Under the pieces are notes generated by a model. The model did not search any database, was not told where the DNA came from, and was given only the letters and a program-made list of their open reading frames with translations. The translations under genes were made by a program, and so were the position numbers. 64,000 bases of DNA from Ischnura elegans (taxonomy: Eukaryota > Arthropoda > Insecta > Odonata > Coenagrionidae), in assembly GCF_921293095.1 (NCBI RefSeq), contig NC_060254.1:61302069-61366068 (forward strand), in the 5' to 3' direction. The stretch's first letter is position 1. Each line of letters starts with the position of its first letter. Positions 35,698-47,264 of this stretch are shown here, in pieces.

Positions 35698-36667
35698 CCC
35701 TGGGTCAAGGGCGTACCTAGGATCAAAACTAGGGGGGGGGGGGGTGCAAGCCGTGGTCACCCAAGTTGAATCATTTTAATACAGTAAAGGTTAATGACAC
35801 CAAAATTATAAGAAAATTATGACAGGGCTTAATTAGCTTTTAATGTTATATTCTTGAAACTTTATTTTTATTTTAGCTCCTTGTCTTATACAATAGGGTG
35901 GTTTCCTATTATTTTTTTATTGCCTATATCGGAAGATTATTACTCCTGGAGTACGTATTTCACGCTTTTAGATTTTTAAATGACGATATCTATTTTTCGC
36001 GATTAAATGAAAAGTGAAAAATTTCAAGCGCGCGAAAACGCGACGGGTAAGGAAGTCTCTCCGTGTGACGTATTTCTGGTTCCCCCTCCCGCCTTGTGAG
36101 GTGACCTTGATCGAGGCTCTGAGCGCTGATAGGACGCAGGATGCTAGCGGGTAGCTGAGGACCTTGCTGGCTGGTAGCGCTTAGCTTAAAAAAGGTTTAT
36201 TAATACCTTATCAAACGAAGAAAACTTTCCGACATTAGCCAGTTTTAATAGGTAATTATTAAGACATGTTTCCCTGATCTCTGCGCCTCATGCATGCATT
36301 GGTAATCTCAGACGATGTATAACTCCTATCTTCTCCTATAGAAACTAGGTCCCTGTGACGTCACGTGGAGTGGCATCGCATGGGCGCCAATCTGGCCCTT
36401 TTCAAATGAGGATAAAAATGGACCATTGCCATTCGTCTAAACCGGTATTTCTAAAACGAAATAATTTGTATATTATGAATACAGCAATGGTGGGTAACAA
36501 ATCGCAATCAATGCCTTTCGGTTTCTTTGATGAAGGAAACTACCCTATTATCATTTTTCTTGCAAAGAAATTTTGTATTAAACTTTCGTTTCTTACCACA
36601 CTTATTTTCGCTTCTGGGGGGCAATGGCCCCCTCCTGTCCCCCGCTGGGTACGCCCATGCCCTGGAT
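35698..36667. mobile_element. hAT MITE family E, interrupted by family A
   Basis: CAAGGGCGTACCTAGG at the start (35706) and GGTACGCCCATG at the end (36659) are inverted terminal repeats of a common hAT type. 8-bp duplications CCCTGGGT (35698-35705) and CCCTGGAT (36660-36667) match in 7 of 8 positions. The element spans 954 bp, of which about 658 bp is family A copy 2, leaving a ~296-bp MITE. A run of 13 G at about 35733-35745 lies near the 5' end. The target lies beside a SINE S1 head. Confidence 0.75.
35892..36549. mobile_element. MITE family A, copy 2 (nested in E)
   Basis: Ends AATAGGGTGGTTTCCT and the inverse of AATAGGGTAGTTTCC, with the same interior blocks as copy 1. The element is flanked by A and T outside the AT pair, again reading A-AT...AT-T. 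Confidence 0.85.
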
Positions 36668-36689
36668 AGCGTAGTGAAACTTTTTCTCG

Positions 36690-37290
36690 AGGTTTTTCAT
36701 ATGTAAACAGCTTCCTTATTTCAACGTTAACACTGAGGAAAATTTTTTATCACATTTTGTGTTGATTTCCATTTTTGAGCTCTCAGGCTTGCTGATTTAT
36801 AAACTGAAGTTAGTGTTTTCCTATTATGTCAAGTTTTTTCACTACAACTTGTGCCATTGTGACCAATATCTGCCTAACTTAGCGTCGATCACAAGAGGCA
36901 TCATTGCTCTCCATTTGCCTGACATTAACCTTATGCGACTATTGCCGGGTGACAGACGGCGTAGGAGGCCGGCGACAGATGCATAGTTGTCAAGTTATGC
37001 AGGAGAAACTATAGTTAAACGCACGCAGGTTGTCCAACATTTACTTCGTGTTGAGCTTCAGTGTTCAGCGGTATGCATGCACTGATATTTTGTTGTCAAA
37101 GCACACACATTGGTAATTCATTCATCGCTGCCATGCCATCCATCGGTAATCATTCTGTATGGGCAGTATGTAAGGTAAGATTTCCCTATATAGTCATTCA
37201 TTATTTACGAATCTATTTAGAAGATGTAACTACATAACGAAACCCGGCTAGTGCCCAAATTAATATAATAGTGAACCTGACAATGTTTTA
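36690..37290. other. Unassigned DNA
   Basis: No gene, repeat or RNA was recognised. Confidence 0.45.
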
Positions 37291-37445
37291 CTAATTTAGT
37301 TCCAACATGGAGAGGTTTCACAAAGTCAAGCCTGATGTTATCGGAGACCAAAAAGTCCGAAAATGTGTAACATTAATAGAGGTCTCGCGAATTGGTGGGA
37401 AAAATCCGATGATAATCATCGGCTCAATACCAACGTGATTGTGAC

Positions 37446-37842
37446 TGCGTAGGTTTCCGCGGTGTCGAGGTTCCGAAATCTCCATTCTTCCGGTGCTACC
37501 GCGTATGGTTGTTTGTTGATGACAACAATTTCGCTAACACTGCTGCCAGCGTCTTCTAGTCGAAGATGCCGGTCCACGTTCAGGTTTAAAATATGTTTAT
37601 TTCACGAGCATAACAGGTACATAGAATTTGAAACAACAATAACCAAAACAGCAGCTCGTGAAGCTGTTCTAGGCTTGCGCCTCTTCAGCGTTACTGGGAA
37701 TTAATCACTGGTACGGCAGTGGTATTGGACCGGCATCTTCGACCTGAAGACGCTAGCAGCAGTGTTAGCGAAACTGTTGTAATCAACAAACAACCAGACG
37801 CGGTATCACCGGAAGAATGGAGATTTTGGAACTAGCATTGTG
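37446..37842 (+). mobile_element. Hammerhead foldback inserted in family B
   Basis: Inverted arms at about 37465-37580 and 37725-37835 share 'tctccattcttccggtg', 'tgtttgttgat' and 'gaagatgccggtcca' with their complements. The 13-kb family B copy provides an empty site; the short repeat ATTGTG at both junctions may be the target duplication. The right arm carries a hammerhead motif (37744-37779), and the left arm has a decayed antisense one. The middle ~140 bp shows no recognisable protein. A Penelope-like origin is inferred. Confidence 0.65.
37744..37779 (+). ncRNA. Hammerhead ribozyme-like motif
   Basis: CTGAAGA (37744-37750) fits CUGANGA. After one C, a 7-bp stem II GCTAGCA (37752-37758) pairs with TGTTAGC (37763-37769), including one G-T pair, closed by the loop GCAG. 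GAA follows (37770-37772), then ACTGTTG. Stem III is poor in this copy. The extra unpaired base after the core is also seen at 4.0 and 62.96 kb, suggesting a family trait. Confidence 0.55.
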
Positions 37843-38029
37843 GTAGCATTTTTTACTCAATGTAGTGCATTTTCAGAGCGAAAGTTAGCCACCTCAAAAT
37901 ATCCGTCGGAGACCAATTAGTCCGAAAATTGTCAAACTAAGATGGCGGAACTTTGAGCACGCTAACAACTCGGAAACAGCGCCTTCAGATATTCCAACCC
38001 ACTTGAGTGAGCCTAATCTCAACAGCCTG

Positions 38030-38815
38030 CCACCGAGCCACAGGTACATGCCTACCACTCGTTCCCCTTTCCACAGCACTGTTCCCGCCCCACTCCCGTT
38101 TCCTCCACGTGTACATCCTCCCCCTCACCTCATGGCTGAACAGCAAACAAAATAAAAAGCATCTCATACGCTCAGCCCTTCCTTCTCCACGGTGAGCCAC
38201 TCCACCCCCACAACGCACCGTTCCTCCACCCGGAGCACCACCGCCGTGTGTCGTCACGCCTCGTTTTCCCGCCAAAGATAAGCGCGCGAACCGCTTGGAG
38301 CCTCCTTCACCAGTGCGGCGAAATATTCTTACAGCTAGCCCTTTATATCCAATCCATTACTCCATTGCTTTCTAAAATTATTCTGAAATTTTTCTGCAAT
38401 AATAGAAGTTTTTAGTAATTCTACTATAGTACGTAGAAGGTCGAAATAAAATCAACCATCTACCGTACATTACATGCACTAACTCGTCTGTAGAAGAAAT
38501 ATTCTAGGTTGGTATAAGCTACTGTAATAAAACAGCGGCAATACCTATGACAATAAAATTCAAAGAGACGTAATCTTACGTTGCCCATATTTCTATGAAT
38601 TATCGCGTAATATTAGATTTCATTAACGCATACTGAAACTCATCATTCTTTCTGCAGAGCTAACAGCAAAATGTCTTTGATAAATACACTAATGATTTTG
38701 AGCGAAGTTCTTCCTCAGTTGCGTCAATGGCTCCAACGGAATTAACTTCTCGGTTCCATTATCATTGAATGTTTCTTTACCATCCCGATATGTCTTCCGT
38801 GATTCACGGTCAGAG
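38030..38815. other. Unassigned DNA
   Basis: A moderately GC-rich first part (about 38040-38310) gives way to AT-rich text. No gene or repeat boundary was recognised. Confidence 0.45.
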
Positions 38816-38816
38816 T

Positions 38817-39872
38817 TAGGAAAACAAGGAGACTGCATACAGGATGCCCAATAGGATGGTTTCCTATTATTTTATTATTGCCTAAATCGAAATATTATTA
38901 CTCCTGGAGAAAGTATTTCACGCTTTTAGATTTTTTAATGACGATATCTATTTTTCGCGATTAGTGAAAATATTCAAGCGCGCGAAAACGCGACGTCTAA
39001 GTATGAATGATGGGAAAACCCCGTGTGGCGTCATTCTGGTTCCCGCTGTCGCCATGTGACGTGACCTTGGGGCAAGGCTTTGAGCGCTGATACGATGCAG
39101 GCTGCTAGCAGGTAGCAGAGTACCCCGCTTGCAGGTAGCGCTTGGCTTAAATAAGGGTTATTAATACCCTATCAAACAAATGAAACTTTCCGACCTTAGC
39201 CAGTTTTAACAGGTGATTATTAAGACATGTTTCCCTCTGTGAGATCTGTGACTCATGCATGCATTGGTAACCTCGGACGATGTAAAACTCCTATCTACTC
39301 GTATAGAAACTAGGTTCCTGTGACGCCACGTGGAGTGGCATCGCGTGGGCGCCAATCTGGCCTTTTTCAAATGAGGATAAAATTGACCATTGCCATTCCT
39401 CTGAACTGGGGTATTTAAAACCAAATAATTTGTATATTATGAATACACTAATGGTGGGTAAGGAATCGCAATCAATGCCTTTCGTTTTATTTGATGAAGG
39501 AAACTACCCTATTCCATCCCAATGAATTGCTGATTTCTGCTGTCCATTCGGTCGCATTTTAATCGGCTTTGAAAAATATCCGCGGTGCGGTGATGAGTGC
39601 ATTGCGATCCACTTTTTTCCAACATATTTGCTGTATGGTCTTTAAAATATAAGAAATAGCTTTTAGTTATGAATTTGATAAATCACATTATCATGAATGA
39701 AAATTTCTGTTCACAACCCTAATTATTCCTTACTTCTCGTGAAACTTGGATCGATTTGTTCGTCGGCGACGCGAGTGACGACTTCTGTAAGCCTATTTAA
39801 ATACGCGATGGTAGACAACATATTTATGAGGTCGACTTGAGAATCTTATTTTGTAATATTCGTGTTGGAAAA
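38817..39872. mobile_element. hAT-like MITE family G, copy 2, interrupted by family A
   Basis: The element starts CAAGGAGACTGCATA at 38825 and ends ATTCGTG at 39864. Flanking 8-mers TAGGAAAA (38817-38824) and TTGGAAAA (39865-39872) match in 7 of 8. Family A copy 3 sits inside at a point where copies 1 and 3 of G read GCCCAATTCC. Without the insertion this copy is about 378 bp, close to copy 3. Confidence 0.75.
38850..39513. mobile_element. MITE family A, copy 3 (nested in G)
   Basis: It is bounded by AATAGGATGGTTTCC and the inverse of AATAGGGTAGTTTCC, 664 bp, with all interior blocks of the family. Comparison with uninterrupted G copies shows GCCCA-AT-[A]-AT-TCC, that is, duplication of AT within AATT. 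Confidence 0.85.
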
Positions 39873-40048
39873 CACGATTGAATAGCGCACGAAACAAAAC
39901 ACTACGACATTGGGCGTTCCAAACATTTCACGATATTTTACCGTTGATTCAAAATCGACCGAACTCCAAGTTAATTTATTCGTTAATTTGGCCACCTTCC
40001 GCGCTATGTTTTTTTATGAACGCCGCCATCGACGTAAGGCTAATTTAA

Positions 40049-40165
40049 TAATATCGGGACTAGCCACGATAATAACTTTACGGGAGTCACCTGCAATGCA
40101 CAAATTGTGCGAAAAATCCATAGAGAAAAAAATCTTTCGCCTTGACCAGGTCAGGATTGGCCTTG
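40049..40165 (-). repeat. SINE S2 tail fragment
   Basis: On the minus strand, 'ttttttctctatggatttttcg', 'ggtgactcccgtaaag' and 'cgtggctagtcccg' match the S2 SINE at 15.64 kb. The tRNA-like head is absent or decayed. Confidence 0.6.
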
Positions 40166-40169
40166 ACCT

Positions 40170-40840
40170 TGACGTAAGGCTACTCGAATATTCCTTTAAG
40201 TACTCCTATAGAGGTTTAATTATTGCTATTTTTATAACCTGACCTTAAGAAGTTTTATGTCTTACGGTAGGTTATTAGATATAATCGGTCAAGAATTAAA
40301 TGATGGACTTGAAAAATTTTCTTCGCAGTTCTTAATCGTTTGCAATAAAATAAATAAATTAAAATTAAATATTTCTGATAAAGATTTGAATGAGGGAATA
40401 TGAATTGAATCATAGAAAAGATGTTAAGTAATATATCACATATTGCCCTAAAGTTTTTTTTTCACCTACGACAAAAAAAACACATACATTCATTAACATC
40501 GACTATTCAATCAAATTTTCCTTATAAAATTCTCTCAAGAGGAATTTCATTGCATCCTCTTAAGTTATACGGCATTTCATTTTTATTAACTAATACAAAT
40601 TGATGAGTGGTGCACTGAAGTTTTCCTTTCTCTCTCATCGGCGAGGTCTTCTAAAGGAAGAATTTATTTTTGCCTCCATCATGATTACCATTCTTCTGTT
40701 CGTCATTCAATAAAGTAAATCTCCACATTATTAATCGCGAAATTCTTTTTAATTCATTCTGACTCTTCCACCTTACTTTTCCTACTGTATAATCCAGTAT
40801 TACCCTATTTGAACTTGGCAAATAACAGTAGTCCACGGTG
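40170..40840. other. Unassigned DNA
   Basis: No gene or element boundary was recognised in this AT-rich segment. Confidence 0.45.
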
Positions 40841-40842
40841 GC

Positions 40843-41708
40843 GGATACATGTGGGGGGCGCAGGGGGGCCGCCCGCATTGTCGAGACACAATAGGGTGGT
40901 TTCCTATAATTTTTTTATTGCCTAAAACGAAAGACCATTTCTTCTGGAGTACATATTTCACACTTTTAGATTTTTAAATGCCGATATCTATTTTTCAAGC
41001 GCACGAAAACACGACGGCTAAGTATGAATGATGGGAAAAGTCCGTGTGACGTCTGGCTGCAGCTTTGTGAGGACACCTGGGTGCTATGAACGCCGCTACG
41101 ATGCAGGCTGCTTGGTGCCGAGCATGGTGGTAGCGTAGAGTACCCTGCTGGCAGGTAGCGATTGGCTTAAATAAAGATTATTAATACCCTATCGACGAAG
41201 GAAACTATCCGACCATAGGCAATTTTAATAGGTGATTATTAAGAGATGTTTCCCTGAGCTCTGTGCCTCATGCATGAATTGGTAATCTCAGACAATGTAA
41301 AACTCCTATCTACTCGTATAGCATCTAGGTCCCTGTGACGTCACGTGGAGTAGCATCGCAAGGGGACCAATCTGGCCTTTTTCTAATGAGGTTAATATTG
41401 ACCATTAACATTCAATTGAACTGGGATTTCTAAAACCAAATAATTTGTATATTATGAATACACTAATGGTGGGTAACCAATCGCAATCAATGCCATTCGT
41501 TTACTTTGATGAAGGTAACTACACTATTGTAAATCTTTTATATCACAAGATGGCAGTATTGTATATAACATCAGTGTAAATAAAAATTTCCAAAATTTTG
41601 CATGTGACTTCATAATTATCTTATTAAGATTAAAGTAAGGTAGCTAAAGATATCTATTGTGCCTCCCCCTCCCCCGCCCTTGAGTTTTTTCTGTATCCGC
41701 TACTAGTA
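40843..41708. mobile_element. hAT-like MITE family F, copy 2, interrupted by family A
   Basis: GTGGCGGATACA near the left end is mirrored by TGTATCCGCTAC near 41692-41703. Left of the insertion 'ccgcccgcattg' and right of it 'atggca' and 'tctattgtgcctccccc' follow the order of the F copy at 35.12 kb. The interruption is family A copy 4. Confidence 0.65.
40890..41528. mobile_element. MITE family A, copy 4 (nested in F)
   Basis: 639 bp from AATAGGGTGGTTTCC to AACTACACTATT. It is more diverged than the other copies, with several internal deletions around 41000-41120. The junction CACA-AT-[A]-AT-TGTAA compared with CACAATTGTAA in F copy 1 again shows duplication of AT. Confidence 0.85.
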
Positions 41709-41709
41709 A

Positions 41710-42365
41710 GCCAGAAGTAGAAAAAAATATATGCATCAAGGATAATGAGAAAAAATGGCAGTGCATATAACTGAGACAAAGGACGCGCAAAGGATTATGA
41801 CACAACGCTCATTGCTGGGAAGAGAGACTGGCTACCTCTCTAAGAGAATTATTAGAGAAACACCCGAGGCACTAAAGAAGACTTAGGATACGTCTTTTAC
41901 GCTTTCCAAGCTCAGCCTAACAGATGATACCTATTTTTCTTTTTCTTTCTCGTCTGATGTCGTCATGAAGTGAGGAAGAGCGCTTAAAAAAAAGTTTTTG
42001 CCTCGTTTATATGGGTTTCAAAGACCTTCCTTGGAACGACATCAGCTAGCTTTCATAAAAGAAGAATCCTTGATCCGTCGAGGATTATTTTAAACAGCTG
42101 CAACGAAAAACTGATTTGGCTTCTGAGGTAATCCAGGATTAGTCCAAAGTCAAAAAGGATTATATTCCTTTTCATTCTAATCAGTATTTATAATTTTTAC
42201 GACCGAAAAAAATCCCAAGCCTTAAAAATAGGTTCGAAATCCATAAATGTGATTGAATATATAATTGTTGATTCCATTTTCAAGAATGGATCAGAATGAT
42301 GAAACAGAATAATATTAGAGAATAAAAATAGCATTTTATAAAAAACCACGTTTTCTTAAAAAGAA
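41710..42365. other. Unassigned DNA
   Basis: No gene or repeat boundary was recognised. Confidence 0.45.
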
Positions 42366-42373
42366 GAAAATAG

Positions 42374-42640
42374 CTACCTACGTTAAGTAATTTAAAATTT
42401 CAAACACGATTGATGAGAAAGTAAAATAAGTTGCAAAATAAAATTACAGATATCAAAAACGAAAAACGCGGTGCACATATGAACTTATAAAATAAATAGT
42501 TGCTGGTAAAATTATAGATAACAGATTTGTCTACGTTTACATCGTTTTGGATGTCTGAAAAGTTCTTCTAAAACTTATTTTACTTTCTCATCAAACATAT
42601 TTGAAATTTTCAGCAATTTAACAGGAAGTAGGCAGTTAGT
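42374..42640. repeat. Foldback of ~265 bp
   Basis: Arms at about 42394-42433 and 42575-42614 are reverse complements with a few mismatches, sharing 'gatgagaaagtaaaataagtt'. Weaker pairing continues outward ('agctaccta' with 'gtaggcagtt'). The interior is AT-rich. No hammerhead core was seen here. Confidence 0.7.
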
Positions 42641-42644
42641 TTCT

Positions 42645-44990
42645 TATTATTTTATTCTTATAAAAATATTATTTTATCTTTTAATATTATTTTTGACTTC
42701 TTACTTTTGTTTGATAGGAATTTTTCGATCGATTCAAATTTTAAGTACAACCTCTAAGTGGCTGTCTCAAATATTGTCTTTTATACCCGACAGCGATAAC
42801 GATTGTTGAAATAATCAAGCAGCAAGAAAAGTTATCTAATCTATTTAAAACGAAATCCCAGATCCTTCTTGGTTGGTAAGAAAGGATAAACTTTAAAGCA
42901 TACAAGTACTTTAAATTTAGTAGAATAATCATTACTGTCATAATTGCTCTATTTAATTACGTTCTTTTCATTTTTTGTTCACGTAAAAGAACGCTTATTT
43001 CCATTTAGCTATGAAAATGGATAGATTTCTATCCACTTTCATTCATCGATTATCTGACTGTAATATTAGAAATATTTTTTGTAATTTCTATTATTTTTAA
43101 TCGGAAAGAGAAATAAAGAGCTATGGTAACAGTTTCATCAAGACCTATCAAGAGTTTCGTAATGTGTATTCCGTAAAAGAAAATCTTCATGTGCTGTATT
43201 TTTAATGTTAAAATCAATTAAAGCATCTTGGCCTGAAAGTGATAAAAATCTGATATAATATTCTAATTAAATTTTTAATTTTGCCAACTTGCCTTGCCTT
43301 GTCCTGATTTCCTGAAATTGATGTGTTAACACACTATCTTATTATGCTGATCCTCATTTTCTTTTACTCCACTATATTTTTTGCGCTTCAACTATTTTAC
43401 CTATTTATTTCTAGACTCATTTAATTCCTATTATTTTAAATCGATAACAGATTTCAAGAACTAATACAACAGTAACATCAAGAGCCGTCAAGAATTTCGT
43501 AATGGATTCTAATGGAACTGTTCATATTGCCAACCTACCCTATCTGATGTCTTGAAATTGATGCCTTAACACATTATATTATCATGCAGTTCTTCAGTTT
43601 CTCTTTCCTTTAAAATCTTTTCATCTCTATATTCAATTTGTTGACTTCTTACTTCAATTTGAAATAGATTTGTGGCAAACGTTTGTTTATTCAATTGTTG
43701 ATGGGAACATCAGTCAGTGATGGCAGGAGTGATGTGAGAAGTCAAAAATTCCCCGAAGCAATGTACAGTTTTCAGAGCAAGACATAAAAGGAATGGTAAA
43801 TCGCAATCTTCTGTTGAATATCAACAATAGAAAAATATACCGGTACTTTACGCTTTATATGCAGATACTCTATTGCTCCTACTGTGATTGCAGCGCCTAC
43901 ATTGGATTTAAAAGGCAATTTTTAGAGCTCCATATTTCATTTTTATTTCTGAAAATAACTCGAGGTAGTCTTCCAGTCGTGGTAAAAATGTACCTACGAA
44001 CATTGCATTGTCATCCACTTCTAAGCTATCCTGAAAATTTTAGCACTCTAGGTAATCAGGAAGTAGTCGAAATTTGAGTTGCAAGATTTTCCCGGAAGGG
44101 CAAACAAGAAAGTGAGCATAATAAAACGTGATAATAATATAAAAAACTCTTCTTTCAAGGTAATGCGTATATCGCCTCGTATCGAAACCATAAAGTTCAC
44201 GCAAACAGATTTTTTCATAGTAAAAAAATAAATTAATTTTGATTAATATTGCTGTAATATTGCATTAATATAATGCCTAAAATACATCGAGACTTTCTCA
44301 AAAAAAATATATAAGGGTAAATTATATTCTTATTTAACAAAAGAGGACAGGAGAAATTGATTTGATTTAAAAACTGTAAGGATAATGAGGAGAAAATCTT
44401 ATAAACAATACTATAACAAAGTTAATTAAGATAAATTTTATAGTACAGCCTATAAAACTTATTTTTATATCAAACATCTTGCTAGCATGACCAAAAACTG
44501 CACTTATTTTGACTTTGGAAACAGATAAAAAAGAAAAAAATCAGTCCCATGAAAAAATTCACCCTTTCCATTTACACAAAATCTCACCAAATTCACCCTA
44601 TAAACTCTCAACTCAAGTTCATTCGATTCTCTTAACATACTCTTTACTTAATGGAGACAAAAGGCTGAGAAATCTGCCAAAAAGATTCCACTACACCTTA
44701 TACACGTAGCTCCCCTTTTTAATTACGCCGAAGGTCACTCAACTTAAAAACTCAAATACAAATCCTGAAGCCTGAGTTGACGCAAGCTCTTCGTAAAGCC
44801 TAAGTGGTATTGCGATTACCCCTGGGAATCAAGGAAATCGTGCATGATGTAGTAGAGCAAACTTCTCAAGTGCGTGGTGGACTAAGAATCACAAAGGGAG
44901 ACCAATTGTGGTCCCTCAAACCAACACACTACGAAACATTTAATGTTGTATAAATGACAGTCAATCCACCGAAAAGAAAATAGTATTCAT
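42645..44990. repeat. Diverged duplicated AT-rich segments
   Basis: Two diverged copies of a block containing 'cctatcaagagtttcgtaatg', 'gccaacttgcc' and 'ttgaaattgatg..ttaacacac' lie at about 43125-43345 and 43470-43595. A faint similarity also links 43860-43960 to the 355-bp unit of 30-32 kb. No gene was recognised. Confidence 0.4.
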
Positions 44991-46720
44991 TTGAATCACT
45001 TCCATTGAAGTTTGAATTCATTTCGGATGGCTAAGCATTCCCCCCTAGGTCTTGTGCCATTGTGCGCAAGCATCCTTCAACGGATGGATAGATAAGAATC
45101 GGGAGAACTGGAAAATGCTGTCTGCGCCTGGACATCGTGGGGAAGGAGAAGAACTGAATAAGACCCTTTTATCCTCGGAGCACTCGTCACTCAAGCCGGA
45201 CAAATAAACTTACTTTCTTTCTTCCTTTTTGTCCGAGTTAATAACCGTAGCCTTTTTTTGTGTCGGCATCCGAGGAGTAAAGACGATAGTGGTAATAGAG
45301 TAAAGAAGAAGATAAGCGGACGTGCTCACGACTCAACTCACTCATTATGCGAGACCAACTCTGTTTCCCGGACCCCACGTGAGCCATCAAAGGCACTTTA
45401 AAGCGAATCACAAATATGCACGGCCAATAAAGAACTCCATGTCTTTTTTTTCTTTCTTTCACTCCGCCAGACATACCTCTTTTGTCATCCGTCGCTTGTC
45501 TCTTTCCCATACCTCGCCTTCCGTAGGTACACGCAGTCTGTAAAAAAAATCGAGGTCCGTAGAGCGAAGAGAAGAAGAAAAAAAAGAAGTGGTTACCCAA
45601 ATCGCCGTGGACATACACGCACATGCAGTGGGTCGACCAAAACCATTCAGGTGGCGTGCGATACGCTGTTGAGGAAGGACGAAACATTTCGTACACAGTG
45701 CTTTTGTTGCGTGTCTTTATCTCGCCTTTTTCCACAAGAAGAAATCCTTTCAGGGCTAAAATAAAGATTTATTTTTACCACGCGGAAGGTTATTCTTCCT
45801 ACTCCCAAAAGCGCCTTCATGGCCGGGAAGGAGGGGTTCTGGTGAGGTGGAAAAGAAGATGTACACTCAGAGTTCCTTGCGAAGGAATAGCAGAGGAGAC
45901 TCCAATATACACGGCATAAATATCATAATCTCCTAACTTTGGAGTGACTAAGGAATGATGTGGAATTCAATTGCGCATGGAAAAAAGTTTGTCTGTTTTT
46001 TTTGTTCTGTTTTTCTGCTAAATATTAATAAAATTTACAAACTGGGAGAAATAAAGTTTTCTTAAAAATAATCTTCCTTTTCAAAACTACCTGTAGTTTA
46101 CTAAGATAGCAAGTATTGCGGTGAGATGCACCATCATCACCCTTGAAGTACGTGGTGCAGATTATTATCTAGCAAAGAAAACAGGAACGATATTGAAATA
46201 TAAACCAAAATTTTACTCGACTAGTCTTTCCGTGCGTGCAATTAATTTATACCAAAAATTGATATGGAGGAAACAAAAATCAAATTTGCTAAACAATTGT
46301 AAAACTTTATCCCTTCTATTTTCTAAATTTAATGCACTGAAATACAAAATAAATAAGATCAAAACATCAATACCACTACAGGAGGGCATGAAGGTACATA
46401 TTTTCCGGGTCAACTCATGACTCACCTATATCACTTCCTCCTCCCACGTCTCCTTATAGTGAGGGATGATGGTTTATTAACTTTGACGACTTGAGAGCGA
46501 ACAGGTAAACATTACTGGAAGAACAACAGAAAATAAGAAAACCAGTAAAAAAAGGCAAAAATTACAGCCGTTACCGTTAAATAAGTTAAGAATTTTCAAT
46601 ACATGATCATGATTCATAAAAATCCAGGATTTTTGTCATTCATATTGTTGGGAGAGCCTCTCACAAAAAGAAGAAAAAGAAATATGCTTAAAAACGTAAC
46701 TTAAAAACATGAACTAAAAC
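44991..46720. other. Unassigned DNA
   Basis: This includes a 165-codon minus-strand frame (45238-45735) that lacks any recognisable domain and crosses low-complexity runs. It is treated as chance. No other structure was seen. Confidence 0.4.
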
Positions 46721-46725
46721 GAATC

Positions 46726-47263
46726 CAGGAGCCCTATCCACGAAGGCAATCTCTCTCGGAAGGTTCGTGGTTCGTTCTCGGAATGACGTCATAATTTCGG
46801 ATTGAGCTATCCAATCCTTCCGAACTTTCCGTCACGGAAACTCGTCCGAGAGCAGCCGAAATGACGGAGGGTCTCGGAAAATGACTTTCCGTTTCTCGGA
46901 ATCGGAAAGTGATGTGTCAGCTGGTAAGTTATGGAATATTGTGGTAGTAATATAAATGTGGTGCTGCAGAAGCTAGTAAGAAGTAATGTGCAATATTGGC
47001 ACGATGTGTGTCCCAAAAATAATGGACTATGGACGATTATGTACCGAGTCTGGAATTAAATAACGTTACTGGCGAAACCAGTTGAAAGCTTTAATGGCTT
47101 TGAAGGCATTAACACTTTTCAACAATGCAGTAAATTTAGCATTGTGGATAGCAAAAAGGCGCTTCCGAGTGACGCAAACGGAATCGGAAACGGAATCAAA
47201 GACGTAAAGTTCGATTCCGAAGTTTCGTAAACGAGGGTACGTAGTTACTGGATAGGGCTCCAG
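46726..47263. mobile_element. Harbinger-like MITE, ~530 bp
   Basis: GAGCCCTATCCA (46729-46740) is exactly mirrored by TGGATAGGGCTC (47249-47260), flanked by a possible 3-bp duplication CAG (46726-46728 and 47261-47263). Subterminal 'ttccga/tcggaa' repeats occur near both ends. A 3-bp TSD and GGGCYCTATYC-type ends fit PIF/Harbinger. There is no intact transposase; frames inside are under 80 codons. Confidence 0.65.
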
Positions 47264-47264
47264 G

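Larger units (their letters stand above)
37300..38000. repeat. Dispersed repeat family B, copy 4, interrupted
   Basis: The left part (about 37300-37445) and right part (about 37840-38000) align in order to the 13.32-13.56 kb copy: 'tcgcgaatt.gtggga.aaa.ccgatga', then 'gtagcatttttta', then 'agtccgaaaattgtcaaac.aagatggcgga'. The 390 bp between them is a hammerhead foldback that the 13-kb copy lacks. Confidence 0.65.

Noticed and set aside
45238..45735. 165-codon minus-strand frame
   Set aside because: It contains a homopolymeric run of phenylalanines and low-complexity text, with no domain, and no splice or start context supports it.
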